A stretch of 64,000 bases of DNA, from assembly GCF_000422545.1 (NCBI RefSeq), contig NZ_AULZ01000009.1, forward strand, positions 62,001 to 126,000, in the 5' to 3' direction. Source of the DNA: Desulfocurvibacter africanus subsp. africanus DSM 2603 (GTDB taxonomy: Bacteria > Desulfobacterota > Desulfovibrionia > Desulfovibrionales > Desulfovibrionaceae). The notes under the pieces are model-generated. The model was not told the DNA's origin and did not search any database. It saw only the letters and a program-made list of their open reading frames with translations. This document shows, piece after piece, positions 38,712 through 48,506 of the stretch (positions are counted from its first letter, which is position 1; each line of letters starts with the position of its first letter). A program made the translations under genes and the position numbers.

Positions 38712-39296
38712 ATGGACTTGCTTGGGTATTTAGGTTATTTAACTCCAATTGAGTCTGCCAGCCTGCGGGAGGGAACTAGGCCCGTGTTTTCCCCAAACGA
38801 TTTGGTGGTGTATCCTGCCCAGGGCGTGGGCCGGGTCGAACGAATCCAACGCCAGGAAATCGGCGGCGCCAGCACCGAGTTCTACATCGTGCGCATCCTG
38901 AGCAATAATGTCACGCTCATGGTGCCCGTTCCTAATGCGCGTAACGTGGGATTGCGACCCGTTTGTTCTGCCACGAGTGGCGAGGCCATCCTGGAATCCC
39001 TCAAGGATCGTTCCGATTTTACCGGCTATACTGGACAAAACTGGAATAGACGTTATCGGGAGTATTCCGAGAAACTCAAAAGCGGTGCCCTGGAAGATGT
39101 GGCCTATGTGCTCAAGGAGCTTCTGCTCATAGGCAACGACAAGGAACTGTCATTTGGCGAGCGCCGCCTCCTTGAACAAGCTATGAATTTGATTACCCTT
39201 GAGTTGTCTTTTTGTCTGGAAAAGCCTCAGAAAGAGATCCAGGAGCGCATTAATTCCCTCTTCGAGGATGTTTTAAATAAAGATCGGGATGAGTAG
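38712..39296 (+). CDS. carD: CarD family transcriptional regulator
   Basis: This 194-aa protein has the RNA-polymerase-interacting domain (residues about 25-90: FSPNDLVVYPAQGVGRVERIQ) and an all-helical C-terminal DNA-binding domain rich in Leu and Glu (LEDVAYVLKELLLIGNDKELSFGERRLL). CarD/CdnL proteins steady the open complex at promoters, often rRNA ones. The first 20 residues precede the conserved part, so a later start is possible. Neighbouring rho adds a transcription-control theme. Confidence 0.92.
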   Translation: MDLLGYLGYLTPIESASLREGTRPVFSPNDLVVYPAQGVGRVERIQRQEIGGASTEFYIVRILSNNVTLMVPVPNARNVGLRPVCSATSGEAILESLKDRSDFTGYTGQNWNRRYREYSEKLKSGALEDVAYVLKELLLIGNDKELSFGERRLLEQAMNLITLELSFCLEKPQKEIQERINSLFEDVLNKDRDE

Positions 39297-39607
39297 AAAT
39301 CACTTGTCATCTTTCCCGGTGCTTTGTATAAACTAGCTTACATAATTTTGGCTTGTTGATGGCCATGCGTTCACTGCAACGATGGCCCGTACCTGTTACG
39401 AGTCATTGCACCATTAATCCCCTCTTTCTCAACTAGTTAGACAGCAAGAGAAATCCTGAATAAATACCTCGGGCGCAGTCGAGCCAAATTGCTTCTCTAC
39501 AGCTTGCTGTCAGTGCTCTTTATCCGGATTCGTCCGTTTCATGCTCATGTTTAGGTGCAAACCTAATAGCGGAATAATTGCCAGTCTGAACCAGTCATGG
39601 AGAGTGT
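39297..39607. other. Long rho leader
   Basis: 311 bp without a supported gene. A good promoter lies at its start (39304-39332), so rho mRNA would carry a leader of roughly 270 nt. No ORF in it has a credible ribosome site. Confidence 0.5.
39304..39332 (+). promoter_or_regulatory. Candidate sigma70 promoter for rho
   Basis: TTGTCA (39304-39309) and TATAAA (39327-39332) are 17 bases apart. This is among the best promoter matches in the window. Confidence 0.6.
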
Positions 39608-40855
39608 ATGAACCTGTCCGAACTAAAACGTAAAAGCATGCCCGAGTTGATGGAACTCGCGAGCGAGTACAAAACTGAAAACCCAGGTAACATGCGCAAG
39701 CAGGAGCTCATATTTGCGCTTCTGCAGAGCTGCGCATCCCAGAACGGATCCATATACGGCGAGGGCGTTCTTGAGATTCTCCCTGATGGTTTCGGCTTCT
39801 TGCGCTCGCCAATGTACAGCTACATGCCCGGCCCCGACGATATATATGTCTCCCCCTCTCAAATCAGACGCTTCGGTCTGCGCACAGGTGATGTAGTATC
39901 GGGCCAGATTCGTCCTCCCAAGGAGGGCGAGCGCTATTTCGCCTTGCTGCGTGTGGAAGAGATTGACTTCGCCAAGCCCGAGGAAACCAAGCAAGTCGTA
40001 CTTTTCGACAACCTCACCCCACTCTATCCCAACAAGCGTTACGGCATGGAAAATGGGGACAAGAACTACTCGTCCAGGATCATTGACATCCTGGCGCCCA
40101 TCGGCCGCGGGCAGCGCGGCTTGATCGTCGCCCCGCCGCGCACCGGCAAGACCATGCTGCTGCAGACCATCGCCAATTCCCTCAATGCCAACCATCCGGA
40201 CGTTTACCTCATCGTGTTGCTGATCGACGAGCGGCCCGAAGAAGTCACGGACATGGAACGTTCGGTCAGGGCCGAAGTGGTCAGCTCCACTTTCGACGAA
40301 CCACCCCACAGGCACGTACAGGTGGCCGAGATGGTCCTGGAAAAGGCCAAGCGCCTGGTTGAACGCAAACGCGACGTGGTTATCCTGTTGGATTCCATCA
40401 CTCGCCTCGGCCGGGCCTACAACGCCGTGACCCCTTCTTCGGGACGCGTGCTTTCGGGCGGTCTGGACGCCAATGCCCTGCAAAGGCCCAAGAGATTCTT
40501 CGGCGCCGCACGCAATATCGAAGAAGGCGGCAGCCTGACCATCATCGCCACAGCTCTTATAGATACCGGCTCGCGCATGGATGAAGTCATCTTCGAGGAA
40601 TTCAAGGGCACCGGCAATATGGAGATCTACTTGGACCGCCACCTGTCCGAGAAGCGCGTTTATCCCGCCATCGACATCAACCGTTCCGGTACGCGCAAAG
40701 AGGAACTGCTCTTGCCCGAAGAGGTGCTTAACCGCGTCTGGATTCTGCGCAAGGTGCTCGCGCCCATGAACCAGATCGACAGCATGGAATTCCTGCTCGA
40801 TAAGATGCGGGGGACAAAGAATAATAACGAATTCATGAACATCATGAACAAATAG
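39608..40855 (+). CDS. rho: Transcription termination factor Rho
   Basis: This 415-aa hexameric RNA helicase has the Rho-N region ([18 protein letters not shown]), the RNA-binding OB fold with GFGFLRSP, Walker [29 protein letters not shown] and the R-loop [20 protein letters not shown]. There is no large N-terminal insertion. The long leader leaves room for Rho-dependent self-attenuation, as known in E. coli. Confidence 0.97.
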   Translation: MNLSELKRKSMPELMELASEYKTENPGNMRKQELIFALLQSCASQNGSIYGEGVLEILPDGFGFLRSPMYSYMPGPDDIYVSPSQIRRFGLRTGDVVSGQIRPPKEGERYFALLRVEEIDFAKPEETKQVVLFDNLTPLYPNKRYGMENGDKNYSSRIIDILAPIGRGQRGLIVAPPRTGKTMLLQTIANSLNANHPDVYLIVLLIDERPEEVTDMERSVRAEVVSSTFDEPPHRHVQVAEMVLEKAKRLVERKRDVVILLDSITRLGRAYNAVTPSSGRVLSGGLDANALQRPKRFFGAARNIEEGGSLTIIATALIDTGSRMDEVIFEEFKGTGNMEIYLDRHLSEKRVYPAIDINRSGTRKEELLLPEEVLNRVWILRKVLAPMNQIDSMEFLLDKMRGTKNNNEFMNIMNK

Positions 40856-40867
40856 AACCCGGATCTA

Positions 40868-40898
40868 GCCTTCCGGATCTGCCTTGGATCCGGAAGGC
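40868..40898 (+). terminator. Perfect hairpin after rho
   Basis: GCCTTCCGGATC (40868-40879) pairs perfectly with GATCCGGAAGGC (40887-40898) around a 7-nt loop, 12 bp after the rho stop. No T-run follows. Confidence 0.5.
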
Positions 40899-40963
40899 GC
40901 CTGACCTGCCGCCTTATTGCGCCTCATGCTGTTTCTGGTATCCTGCCGTTGAGGAATGTCACC

Positions 40964-42385
40964 ATGATCCCGCAAGCCAGTTCATCGAGCGGGGTAATCG
41001 CTCGCCAAATCACCGTTATCGTCCTGACGGCAATTCTCATCGCTGGAACGGCCTTGCCCGGAATGGCACAGTTGTTCGGCGGTTTTGATGTCAAAAAAGA
41101 GCGCGAACTTGGAGATCAATTCGACCACCTCGTGCGCTCCAGGATGGCCGTTGTCGAGGACCCTGAAATAGTAGGCTATATCACCACCCTGGTGAGTGAC
41201 ATAGCTCGGCAGATGCCGCCTCAGCCTTGGCCCATCAAGGTCGGCGTACTTCGGCAGAACGCCCTCAACGCCTTTGCCGGCCCCGCGGGCCACATGTTCG
41301 TATTCACGGGCCTTATCGCCAACATGGAAAACGAGGACGAGTTGGCCGCTGTCATCGCCCATGAACTTGCGCACGTATCCCAACGTCACATCGCCCAAAA
41401 AATTGAAAAAGCTCAGCTGGTCGGTTTGGCCGCAATGCTGGGTACGCTGGCCGGCGTCTTTCTAGGTAGTGAAGGCGGCCAGGCCTTGGCTTATGGGTCC
41501 CAAGCCGCCAGCCAGGCGGCCATGCTCAATTACAGCCGCGAGGACGAACGCGAGGCGGATGACGTTGGTTTTCAATACCTCAGTGCTGCCGGTTACAGCC
41601 CACAGGGCATGGTCAGATCCTTCGAGATCCTCAAGCGCAAGCAGTGGATCATGGGCTCGAGCTTCCCTGGTTACCTGAGCACCCACCCCGCGCTTACCGA
41701 ACGCATCGGCTATCTGGAAGACCGTATCGCCACGCTCAAGGGTAAGCCTCTCCCCAAAACGGATAACAGCCGTTTTCTGCGCATAAGAACCCTGGTGCGG
41801 GCGGGGCTTATGGACGAGCAGATATCCCTGGCCTTTTATGACGGCGAACAGGCGGGCAAATCCTGTCTGGACAAGTTGGGACGCGGAATTGCCCTGGGCC
41901 GGCTCAACCGCGTTGCCGAGGCGCGCCAATCCTTCGAGCAGGCCCTTGCATGCGGCGGCGATGATTCGCTCATCCTGCGCGAGGCTGGCCGCTTCCTGTT
42001 CGGCGTGGGCGATTTCGACGCCTCGGCCAAGTACCTCCAGAAAGTCATCCTGCTCCATCCAAGCGACATGGTCGCCACGTTCTTTTATGCGCGCATCCTG
42101 GCCGAAAAGGGCGATTTGCGCCATGGTATCGAATACCTGGAGCGAGTCTCCACCTCTCTGCCCGAGGACAGTGAAGTCCGTCTGACTCTGGGACGCATGT
42201 ACGGTCAGGCTGGGGACTACTTCAAGGCCCACCTGAACCTGGCCTACGGCGCCCTATACTCCAATAACGCCGACCAGGCCAAATTCCACCAGGATAAAGC
42301 CCGCGCTCTTGCTTCCAGCGAGAGCGACCGCCGCGAATTGGACCTGTTCGAGGCCAGCCTCAAGCAACGCTCGCGTTTCTGGTAA
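40964..42385 (+). CDS. M48 family metalloprotease with TPR repeats (BepA-like)
   Basis: This protein of about 473 aa has a signal peptide, an M48 domain with HEXXH (IAHELAHVSQRH) and a third ligand in SREDEREADDVG, and a C-terminal TPR-like helical half (about 290-470). This is the layout of BepA/YfgC, a periplasmic protease and chaperone for outer-membrane assembly. ATG at 40964 follows GAGGAA; a TTG five codons upstream is in frame but not preferred. It is likely co-transcribed with the M16 gene. Confidence 0.9.
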   Translation: MIPQASSSSGVIARQITVIVLTAILIAGTALPGMAQLFGGFDVKKERELGDQFDHLVRSRMAVVEDPEIVGYITTLVSDIARQMPPQPWPIKVGVLRQNALNAFAGPAGHMFVFTGLIANMENEDELAAVIAHELAHVSQRHIAQKIEKAQLVGLAAMLGTLAGVFLGSEGGQALAYGSQAASQAAMLNYSREDEREADDVGFQYLSAAGYSPQGMVRSFEILKRKQWIMGSSFPGYLSTHPALTERIGYLEDRIATLKGKPLPKTDNSRFLRIRTLVRAGLMDEQISLAFYDGEQAGKSCLDKLGRGIALGRLNRVAEARQSFEQALACGGDDSLILREAGRFLFGVGDFDASAKYLQKVILLHPSDMVATFFYARILAEKGDLRHGIEYLERVSTSLPEDSEVRLTLGRMYGQAGDYFKAHLNLAYGALYSNNADQAKFHQDKARALASSESDRRELDLFEASLKQRSRFW

Positions 42386-42448
42386 GCGACTTGGGCAGCA
42401 TTGCCGGCACCGGCCTGATTCCGGCTTCACATCCACCCCACTATAAGC

Positions 42449-43717
42449 ATGAACACAGACAGCATCGTTTGCGCCTCTCAATTGGACAACGGCATCCGCG
42501 TGGTGACCGAGCGCATTCCAGCTACGCGCTCGGCAAGCCTGGGAATCTGGATCGAAGCCGGCTCCCTGGATGAACAACCGAATCAAGAAGGCATAGCCCA
42601 CTTCTGGGAGCACATGGCTTTCAAAGGCACGCTCACCCGAACGGCCTTGGATATAGCCAAAGATCTCGATCGCCTGGGTGGTTTTTCCAACGCCTTTACC
42701 GGTCGCGAGCATACCTGCTTCCATGCCCGCATGGTGGATACCGGCTTGGCGGACGCCATGGATATCCTCTCGGACATCGTGTTGCGCCCGCGGCTGGATC
42801 CAAGCGATATTCTTCTGGAGCAGGACGTCGTGCTCCAGGAGATAGCCATGGTCAACGACACGCCCGAGGATTATCTTTTCGAGCACTTCTGGTCCGTGTA
42901 CTGGACCGAGCCGGCCATGGCTCACTCGATTCTGGGCAATGACAACACGGTTCAAGGCTTTGTTCCCACCATGCTGGACGCTTGGCGACAGGAACATTAC
43001 AAGCCGGGCAGGATGCTTGTGGCAGCCGCGGGTGCCGTGGATCACGAGAAGTTGGTGAATCTTGCCTCGCGCACATTCGGCTCGTTGCCTCCAGCGAGCG
43101 ATGCGCGGCAACAAAGCTTATCCGGCGTGCAGTCGCGCCGCCAAGCCATCGACCGGGACATGGAGCAGACGCACGTCCTGTTCGGCTTCCCCGGCGTAGC
43201 CCTGACAGACGAGCGCCGCTTCGCCCTCGCCTATCTTAACAGCCTTCTGGGCGGTCAGATGTCCTCGCGGCTGTTCCAGGAAGTGCGCGAGCGGCGAGGT
43301 TTGGCCTACTCCGTGTACTCCTCGCACCAGGCGCTGGCGAACCAGGGCGTACTGCAGGTCTATGCCGCGACCCAGCCTGGAAAATGCCGCGAGATGCTCT
43401 CAGTCATCCTGCAGGAGTTGCACGAACTGGCTCAGGGAAAGGTGGATGAAGCCGAAATAGCCCATTGCCGAGACCACTTGCTCGGAATGCTCTACCTGGG
43501 TACCGAATCCTCCGAGGACCGCATGTTGCGTTTGGCTAAAAACCATTTCCTGTTCGGCAGACATGTGCCCGTGGAAGAAACCGCGGCTGAACTGAACGCA
43601 GTGAACCTGGACGACATACGCGCCGTGGCCCGGGATTTCCTTGCCCCGGACCAGGCCTGCCTGTGCATCTTGGGGCCGGATGTGGACGAATCCCTCTGGA
43701 AGGGCTTATGGGACTGA
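42449..43717 (+). CDS. M16 family zinc protease
   Basis: This 422-aa protein carries the inverted zinc motif HFWEH (in [15 protein letters not shown]) and the partner Glu region in the next helix, then the second M16 half ([13 protein letters not shown]). It is a single-chain processing-peptidase-like protease. No signal peptide is seen. No clear ribosome site precedes ATG 42449, although the family start fits. It lies between the M48 protease and hslV. Confidence 0.88.
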   Translation: MNTDSIVCASQLDNGIRVVTERIPATRSASLGIWIEAGSLDEQPNQEGIAHFWEHMAFKGTLTRTALDIAKDLDRLGGFSNAFTGREHTCFHARMVDTGLADAMDILSDIVLRPRLDPSDILLEQDVVLQEIAMVNDTPEDYLFEHFWSVYWTEPAMAHSILGNDNTVQGFVPTMLDAWRQEHYKPGRMLVAAAGAVDHEKLVNLASRTFGSLPPASDARQQSLSGVQSRRQAIDRDMEQTHVLFGFPGVALTDERRFALAYLNSLLGGQMSSRLFQEVRERRGLAYSVYSSHQALANQGVLQVYAATQPGKCREMLSVILQELHELAQGKVDEAEIAHCRDHLLGMLYLGTESSEDRMLRLAKNHFLFGRHVPVEETAAELNAVNLDDIRAVARDFLAPDQACLCILGPDVDESLWKGLWD

Positions 43718-43752
43718 TTTGCGGTGTTTCTCCACAAGCAAAGGAAGATCAC

Positions 43753-44289
43753 ATGCACGCAACGACCATTCTCGCCGTCCTGGATGACCGCGGGGTAGCC
43801 ATGGCCGGCGACGGCCAGGTCACCCTGGGCCAGCAGACGGTTATGAAGCATACGGCCCGCAAAGTACGCCGCATCTACAAAGAAAGCATTCTCGTGGGCT
43901 TCGCCGGTTCCACGGCCGACGCCTTCACCTTGCTGGAGCGTTTCGAAGCCAAGCTAGAGCAATTCAAGGGCAACCTTCCACGAGCCAGCGTCGAGTTGGC
44001 CAAGGAATGGCGCACGGATAAGTATCTGCGACGCTTGGAAGCCATGCTGCTAGCCAGCGACGGCACGCAGATCCTGCTCCTGTCGGGCAACGGCGATGTC
44101 ATTGAGCCCGACGACGGCATGGCGGCCATTGGCTCGGGCGGCTCCTACGCCCTGGCCGCAGCCCGCGCGCTCAAGCGCCACACCGGCATGGCAGCCCGCG
44201 AGATCTGCGAGAGATCCATGGCCATTGCCGCGGAGATCTGCGTGTTTACCAACGACAAACTGGTCGTGGAGACCATCGATAAGGGGTAA
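43753..44289 (+). CDS. hslV: ATP-dependent protease HslVU, peptidase subunit
   Basis: This 178-aa N-terminal-nucleophile hydrolase starts MHATTILAV; the catalytic Thr is in the TT pair, so a few residues must be removed. [32 protein letters not shown] and [16 protein letters not shown] are typical. ATG at 43753 follows AAGGAAG; a longer frame is open but has no homology. hslU follows after 5 bp. Confidence 0.95.
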   Translation: MHATTILAVLDDRGVAMAGDGQVTLGQQTVMKHTARKVRRIYKESILVGFAGSTADAFTLLERFEAKLEQFKGNLPRASVELAKEWRTDKYLRRLEAMLLASDGTQILLLSGNGDVIEPDDGMAAIGSGGSYALAAARALKRHTGMAAREICERSMAIAAEICVFTNDKLVVETIDKG

Positions 44290-44294
44290 TTGAC

Positions 44295-45689
44295 ATGCCG
44301 CTCCCAGCCGTTGCCCCCAAGTCCCTAACTTCCGCAAGCAATCTCACGCCACGCGAGATTGTTTCCGAGCTGGACCGCTACATAGTAAGCCAGAAGGACG
44401 CCAAGCGCATGGTGGCGATTGCCATGCGCAACCGTTGGCGTCGGCAACAGCTCGACCCGGCCCTGCGCGACGAGATAGCTCCCAAGAACATCATCATGAT
44501 GGGCCCCACCGGCGTGGGTAAAACTGAAATCGCCCGCAGGCTGGCCAAACTGGCCGGCTCGCCATTCCATAAAGTCGAAGCCACGAAATTCACGGAGGTC
44601 GGCTACGTGGGACGCGACGTCGAATCCATGATCCGCGAGCTCATGGACATCGGCGTGAGCCTGGTCAAGGAAGAGGAGCTTGCCAGGGTGCGTGTGCAGG
44701 CCGAAAAGCGTGCCGAGGAAGCCCTCCTGGACCTGCTGCTTCCCGGACCGAGCCAACCCAACGTGTTCGCCGCCGCACCAGGCGGGGAAACCGCAGGGCC
44801 GGACAAGGATTCAACAAGGGAGAAGCTGCGCACGCTTTGGCGTCAGGGCCAGCTCGACGAACGCGAAGTTGAGATGCAGGTCACGGCCAAGACCGGGCCG
44901 CAGATCGAGGTCATGTCCATCCCCGGCATGGAGGAGATGGGCTCCCAGTTTCGTGACATGTTCAGCAAGGTTTTTCCTTCCAAGAAGAAAACGCGCAAAA
45001 TCAAGATCAAGGACGCCCACGGCCTGCTTGTGCAGGAAGAGAGCGACAAGCTCGTGGACATGGACAAGGTCGTGGAGCAGGCCAAGGAGCGCGTGGAGCA
45101 GACCGGCATCCTGTTTATCGACGAGATCGACAAAATTTGCGGTTCCGATGCTCGCCGAGGCGGGCCCGACGTGTCTCGCGAGGGCGTGCAGCGGGATCTG
45201 CTGCCTGTTGTGGAAGGCAGTACCGTGAATACCAAGTACGGCATGGTCAAGACCGACCACATTCTGTTCATTGCCGCCGGTGCCTTCCACATCTCCAAGC
45301 CCTCGGACCTCATTCCCGAGCTGCAGGGCCGCTTTCCTTTACGCGTGGAACTCAAGGATCTGGGACAGGAAGAATTCTATCGCATCCTGACCGAGCCTGC
45401 CAACGCCCTGACCAAGCAATACAGTGCCCTACTGAGCACCGAAGATATCGAATTGAGCTTTGGAGATGATGCGCTGCGCGAGATCGCTGCCTTTGCCGAA
45501 CAGATCAACCAGGAAACCGAGAATATCGGCGCGCGCAGGCTATACACCATCATGGAGCGCATCCTGTCGGATCTTTCCTTCGAAGCGCCCGACCGACCGG
45601 GCCAGAAGGTCGCCGTGGACCGTGTATACGTGCGCGAACACCTCAAGGACGTGCAACAGGATCACGACCTGTCGCGCTACATCCTCTAA
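44295..45689 (+). CDS. hslU: ATP-dependent protease HslVU, ATPase subunit
   Basis: This 464-aa AAA+ unfoldase has [21 protein letters not shown], Walker [16 protein letters not shown] (about 70-84), [12 protein letters not shown], Walker [11 protein letters not shown] and the C-terminal ISRYIL-type DLSRYIL tail that docks into HslV. The I-domain insertion lies at about 110-240. It forms a complex with the adjacent HslV. argB starts 32 bp downstream. Confidence 0.97.
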   Translation: MPLPAVAPKSLTSASNLTPREIVSELDRYIVSQKDAKRMVAIAMRNRWRRQQLDPALRDEIAPKNIIMMGPTGVGKTEIARRLAKLAGSPFHKVEATKFTEVGYVGRDVESMIRELMDIGVSLVKEEELARVRVQAEKRAEEALLDLLLPGPSQPNVFAAAPGGETAGPDKDSTREKLRTLWRQGQLDEREVEMQVTAKTGPQIEVMSIPGMEEMGSQFRDMFSKVFPSKKKTRKIKIKDAHGLLVQEESDKLVDMDKVVEQAKERVEQTGILFIDEIDKICGSDARRGGPDVSREGVQRDLLPVVEGSTVNTKYGMVKTDHILFIAAGAFHISKPSDLIPELQGRFPLRVELKDLGQEEFYRILTEPANALTKQYSALLSTEDIELSFGDDALREIAAFAEQINQETENIGARRLYTIMERILSDLSFEAPDRPGQKVAVDRVYVREHLKDVQQDHDLSRYIL

Positions 45690-45721
45690 CCCGTGCTGCA
45701 ACCCGAACGCGAGAACACCCC

Positions 45722-46645
45722 ATGTCCGAACTGACAAGCAAGACCTGCGCAAGCGCAGACTCCATGCACGAGGCAGCTCTTAAGGCCAAGGTCGTCCTGG
45801 AGGCCCTACCCTACATTCGCCAGTTTCACGGCCAGACCATCGTCATCAAGTACGGCGGTCACGCCATGGTGGACGAAACGCTCAAGCGCCAATTCGCCCT
45901 GAACGTCATCCTGCTCAAATACATCGGGCTAAACCCGGTCATAGTGCACGGCGGTGGGCCGCAAATCGGCGACATGCTCAAGAAGCTGAACATCGTCAGC
46001 CAGTTTCGCGACGGGCTGCGCATAACCGACGAAGCCACCATGGACGTGGTGGAGATGGTCCTGGTGGGCAAGGTCAACAAGCAGATCGTCAACCAGCTCA
46101 ATCTGCAAGGGGCCAAGGCTGTTGGTCTGTCGGGCAAGGATGGACAGCTTATCAAGGCTCGCAAGCTGGAGATGGTCCTGGAACGCAAGGACATGCCGCC
46201 GGAGATCATCGACCTGGGCAAGGTGGGCGAGGTGCTGGAAATCAACACCAAACTCATCGCGTCCCTGGAGCGCGAAGGCTTCATCCCGGTCATCGCACCC
46301 GTAGGCGTGGATGACGAAGGCGAGACCTACAATATCAACGCCGACTCCGTGGCCGGCGCCGTGGCCGGCGCTCTCAAGGCCAAGAGGCTCATCCTGCTCA
46401 CGGATGTGGCCGGCATCCTGGACAAGGACAAGCGGCTCATTTCTTCCATGAACGAGCGCCAGGCCATGCAGGCCATCGAAAACGGCACGGTCACCGGCGG
46501 CATGATCCCCAAGATCAAATGCTGCCTGGAGGCCATCCACTCCGGCGTGGAGAAAGCCCACATCCTGGACGGCAGGTTGGAGAATTCGCTTGTGCTGGAG
46601 CTGTTCACCATGGGCGGCATCGGCTCGGAGATCGTTGCCGGCTAG
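45722..46645 (+). CDS. argB: Acetylglutamate kinase
   Basis: This 307-aa enzyme phosphorylates N-acetylglutamate in arginine synthesis. [51 protein letters not shown] and [10 protein letters not shown] are intact. The roughly 35-residue N-terminal helix preceding the kinase is typical of arginine-inhibited hexameric forms. No other arg genes are nearby. Confidence 0.95.
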   Translation: MSELTSKTCASADSMHEAALKAKVVLEALPYIRQFHGQTIVIKYGGHAMVDETLKRQFALNVILLKYIGLNPVIVHGGGPQIGDMLKKLNIVSQFRDGLRITDEATMDVVEMVLVGKVNKQIVNQLNLQGAKAVGLSGKDGQLIKARKLEMVLERKDMPPEIIDLGKVGEVLEINTKLIASLEREGFIPVIAPVGVDDEGETYNINADSVAGAVAGALKAKRLILLTDVAGILDKDKRLISSMNERQAMQAIENGTVTGGMIPKIKCCLEAIHSGVEKAHILDGRLENSLVLELFTMGGIGSEIVAG

Positions 46646-46667
46646 GGGCTCATAAGAATCTACGAGT

Positions 46668-47588
46668 TCAACTTTTTTGAAATCCCGGTTCGGCGTGTTC
46701 GGACCGGGATTTCTTGCGCGTGTGGCCAAGCACCATGGTTGCGGCCACGATGAGCAGAGTGCCCAGCATGCTCCAGACATCGGGCAAATCGCCGAAGATC
46801 AGACCACTCCAGACAGCGGCAAGCGGAATCTGAAAATACGTGGCGGCTGAAGCCCGCCCTGCGGGTTCAAGGGAATAGCCTTTGGTCATGAATACCTGCG
46901 CCGCCTGGGTCGCCAGGCCAATACCGAGCAGAAGCAACCACTCCCGGCTGCTTGGCCATATCCATGTCGCGGCAGCAGGTACACCGGAGCAGCAGAAGGC
47001 CACTCCCGACAGATAGAGTACTTGAGTCAAGGGTTGCTCGGTGGCTCCGAGCTTGCGTACCAGAATATACGTGCAGCCGGCCATGAATGCTCCACCAAGG
47101 GCTGCCAGCGTACCCAGGACATCCAAGGCCTGGCCGTGGCCGAAGAGAAAAGGCGGCTTGGCGATGAGCAGCGCGCCGCCCAAACCAGCCAGAACGCACA
47201 ACACGCTGTCTCGATTCAGGCGTTCTCCGAGAAACACTGCCGCCAGAACAGCCACGAACACGGGATTGAGAAAGAAGAGCACCGTGGCCTCGCCCAAAGG
47301 CAAGCGCATGTAGCCATAAAAAGACATGGCCATGGCCGAGAACCCGAACAGGCCTCGGGCCAGCAGCAGTCCTCGCCTGTTTCCCGGCGACCTGATCCCG
47401 GCCCGGTGCAGCAGCCAGAGGGTGAACACCAAGCCAAAGGCCGCGCGCACCCAGACGACCTCCATAAACGGCAATCTTGCGCCGGCAAGCTTGGTGAATG
47501 CGCTGCCGATGCTGAACCAAAAGGCCGCGATGATCATGCAGCGTATGCCGGGCGAGAGAGATCCAAATGCCACAAGAGCGATCTGCAT
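46668..47588 (-). CDS. EamA/DMT family permease
   Basis: This 306-aa membrane protein has about ten hydrophobic helices in two EamA repeats (for example MIIAAFWFSIGSAFTKLAG and LGTLAALGGAFMAGCTYILVRK). The substrate is unknown. It is convergent with argB, and the hairpin at 46680-46712 lies within its last codons. pyrR on the same strand ends 3 bp before its start. Confidence 0.85.
   Translation of the reverse strand: MQIALVAFGSLSPGIRCMIIAAFWFSIGSAFTKLAGARLPFMEVVWVRAAFGLVFTLWLLHRAGIRSPGNRRGLLLARGLFGFSAMAMSFYGYMRLPLGEATVLFFLNPVFVAVLAAVFLGERLNRDSVLCVLAGLGGALLIAKPPFLFGHGQALDVLGTLAALGGAFMAGCTYILVRKLGATEQPLTQVLYLSGVAFCCSGVPAAATWIWPSSREWLLLLGIGLATQAAQVFMTKGYSLEPAGRASAATYFQIPLAAVWSGLIFGDLPDVWSMLGTLLIVAATMVLGHTRKKSRSEHAEPGFQKS
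46680..46715 (+). terminator. Hairpin terminator after argB, inside the end of the DMT gene
   Basis: AAATCCCGGT (46680-46689) pairs with ACCGGGATTT (46703-46712), followed by CTTG. On the minus strand the same bases encode the last residues of the DMT permease. The T-run is weak. Confidence 0.55.
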
Positions 47589-47591
47589 GCA

Positions 47592-48143
47592 TCAACAAGC
47601 GGTCTGCGCTGTACGAGTCACGCAGACTTTGTCCTCATCATCCCTCTCCCGGACCAGCACGTTGACATGATCCGTAAGCTCCGTATCGATCTTCATGCCT
47701 ATGTAATCTGGTTGGATAGGCAGTTCGCGATGGCCGCGATCCACCAGGCACATGAGTTCCACGCGCTTGGGGCGACCGTAGTCCAGAATGGCTTCAAGGG
47801 CGGCGCGCACTGTGCGCCCGGTGAACAGCACGTCGTCCACCAGGATGATCTTGTGCCTGGTGATTTCGAAAGGAATCTCGGTGCAGTTGATGAGTGGCTG
47901 GACCGTCAGGTCGCTCCAGTCGTCGCGATAGAGATTGATATCCAGCTTGCCAAGGGGGATGCGCCGGCCAAGCCGTTCATCAAGAATGGCCTTGAGTCGC
48001 TCGGCCAAATCCGCCCCGCGGCGCTGAATGCCGATGATAGCCAAATCCTCGCACTCGCCATGCCTGGTCAGAACCTGTGCGGCCAGAGCTTCCATAAGCC
48101 GGGATATCTCTTCCGCTGAAATGATCATGCTCGCCTTGTCCAT
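47592..48143 (-). CDS. pyrR: PyrR bifunctional pyrimidine regulator / uracil phosphoribosyltransferase
   Basis: This protein of about 183 aa has the phosphoribosyltransferase fold with PRPP loop IILVDDVLFTGRTVRAALEAIL, IGIQRRGADLAERL and LMCLVDRGHRELPIQPDYIG. It may sense UMP and regulate pyr mRNAs by attenuation, or salvage uracil. ATG at 48143 follows AGGAG; a 46-residue in-frame extension covers the promoter region and is rejected. No pyr biosynthesis genes are adjacent. Confidence 0.92.
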   Translation of the reverse strand: MDKASMIISAEEISRLMEALAAQVLTRHGECEDLAIIGIQRRGADLAERLKAILDERLGRRIPLGKLDINLYRDDWSDLTVQPLINCTEIPFEITRHKIILVDDVLFTGRTVRAALEAILDYGRPKRVELMCLVDRGHRELPIQPDYIGMKIDTELTDHVNVLVRERDDEDKVCVTRTAQTAC

Positions 48144-48173
48144 GAGAACTCCTGTGCGCTGGCTGTAGCAGTC

Positions 48174-48203
48174 ACTATAGCGGATCACGCCGTGATATGG
48201 CAA
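48174..48203 (-). promoter_or_regulatory. Candidate pyrR promoter with palindrome between -35 and -10
   Basis: TTGCCA (48203-48198) and TATAGT (48179-48174) are 18 bases apart on the minus strand. Between them lies the perfect 13-bp palindrome ATCACG-C-CGTGAT (48184-48196), and a further CGTGATC half-site follows at 48212. The placement suits a repressor site; the protein is unknown. Confidence 0.5.
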
Positions 48204-48447
48204 ACCCCGGCCGTGATCGGAAACACGGGGTGAGTTTGCGAGTCGTCGGCACAATCCAACATTCAAGTGCTTTCGTTTCATTTCAATCAGTTAAACTTTG
48301 CCTTGTCTGCATTATTTATCAATTAATATAATTCACAATGTGCTGACGCACCCTATTTTACAATAATTTATCCTTTACAGATAATCTTGAATGCAATCAA
48401 TGCGGCTCAGGCTTATATCAAGCTCTCACATAGGACTTGAGCGCAAT
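48204..48447. other. A+T-rich divergent region
   Basis: About 240 bp between pyrR and the HesB-like gene, clearly richer in A+T than its surroundings. Apart from the two promoter candidates flanking it, I see no gene or RNA. Confidence 0.4.
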
Positions 48448-48476
48448 TTGACAGGCATTAAATGGCAGAGTATTTG
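48448..48476 (+). promoter_or_regulatory. Candidate promoter for the HesB-like selenoprotein gene
   Basis: TTGACA (48448-48453, perfect -35) and TATTTG (48471-48476) are 17 bases apart, 30 bp before the start codon. Confidence 0.55.
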
Positions 48477-48506
48477 ATTTGAATTCAATGGAGCAGGAGG
48501 ATGTGC

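Noticed and set aside
48204-48281. N-terminal extension of pyrR
   Set aside because: It would overlap the promoter-like pair and palindrome; the internal ATG has AGGAG and fits the family start.
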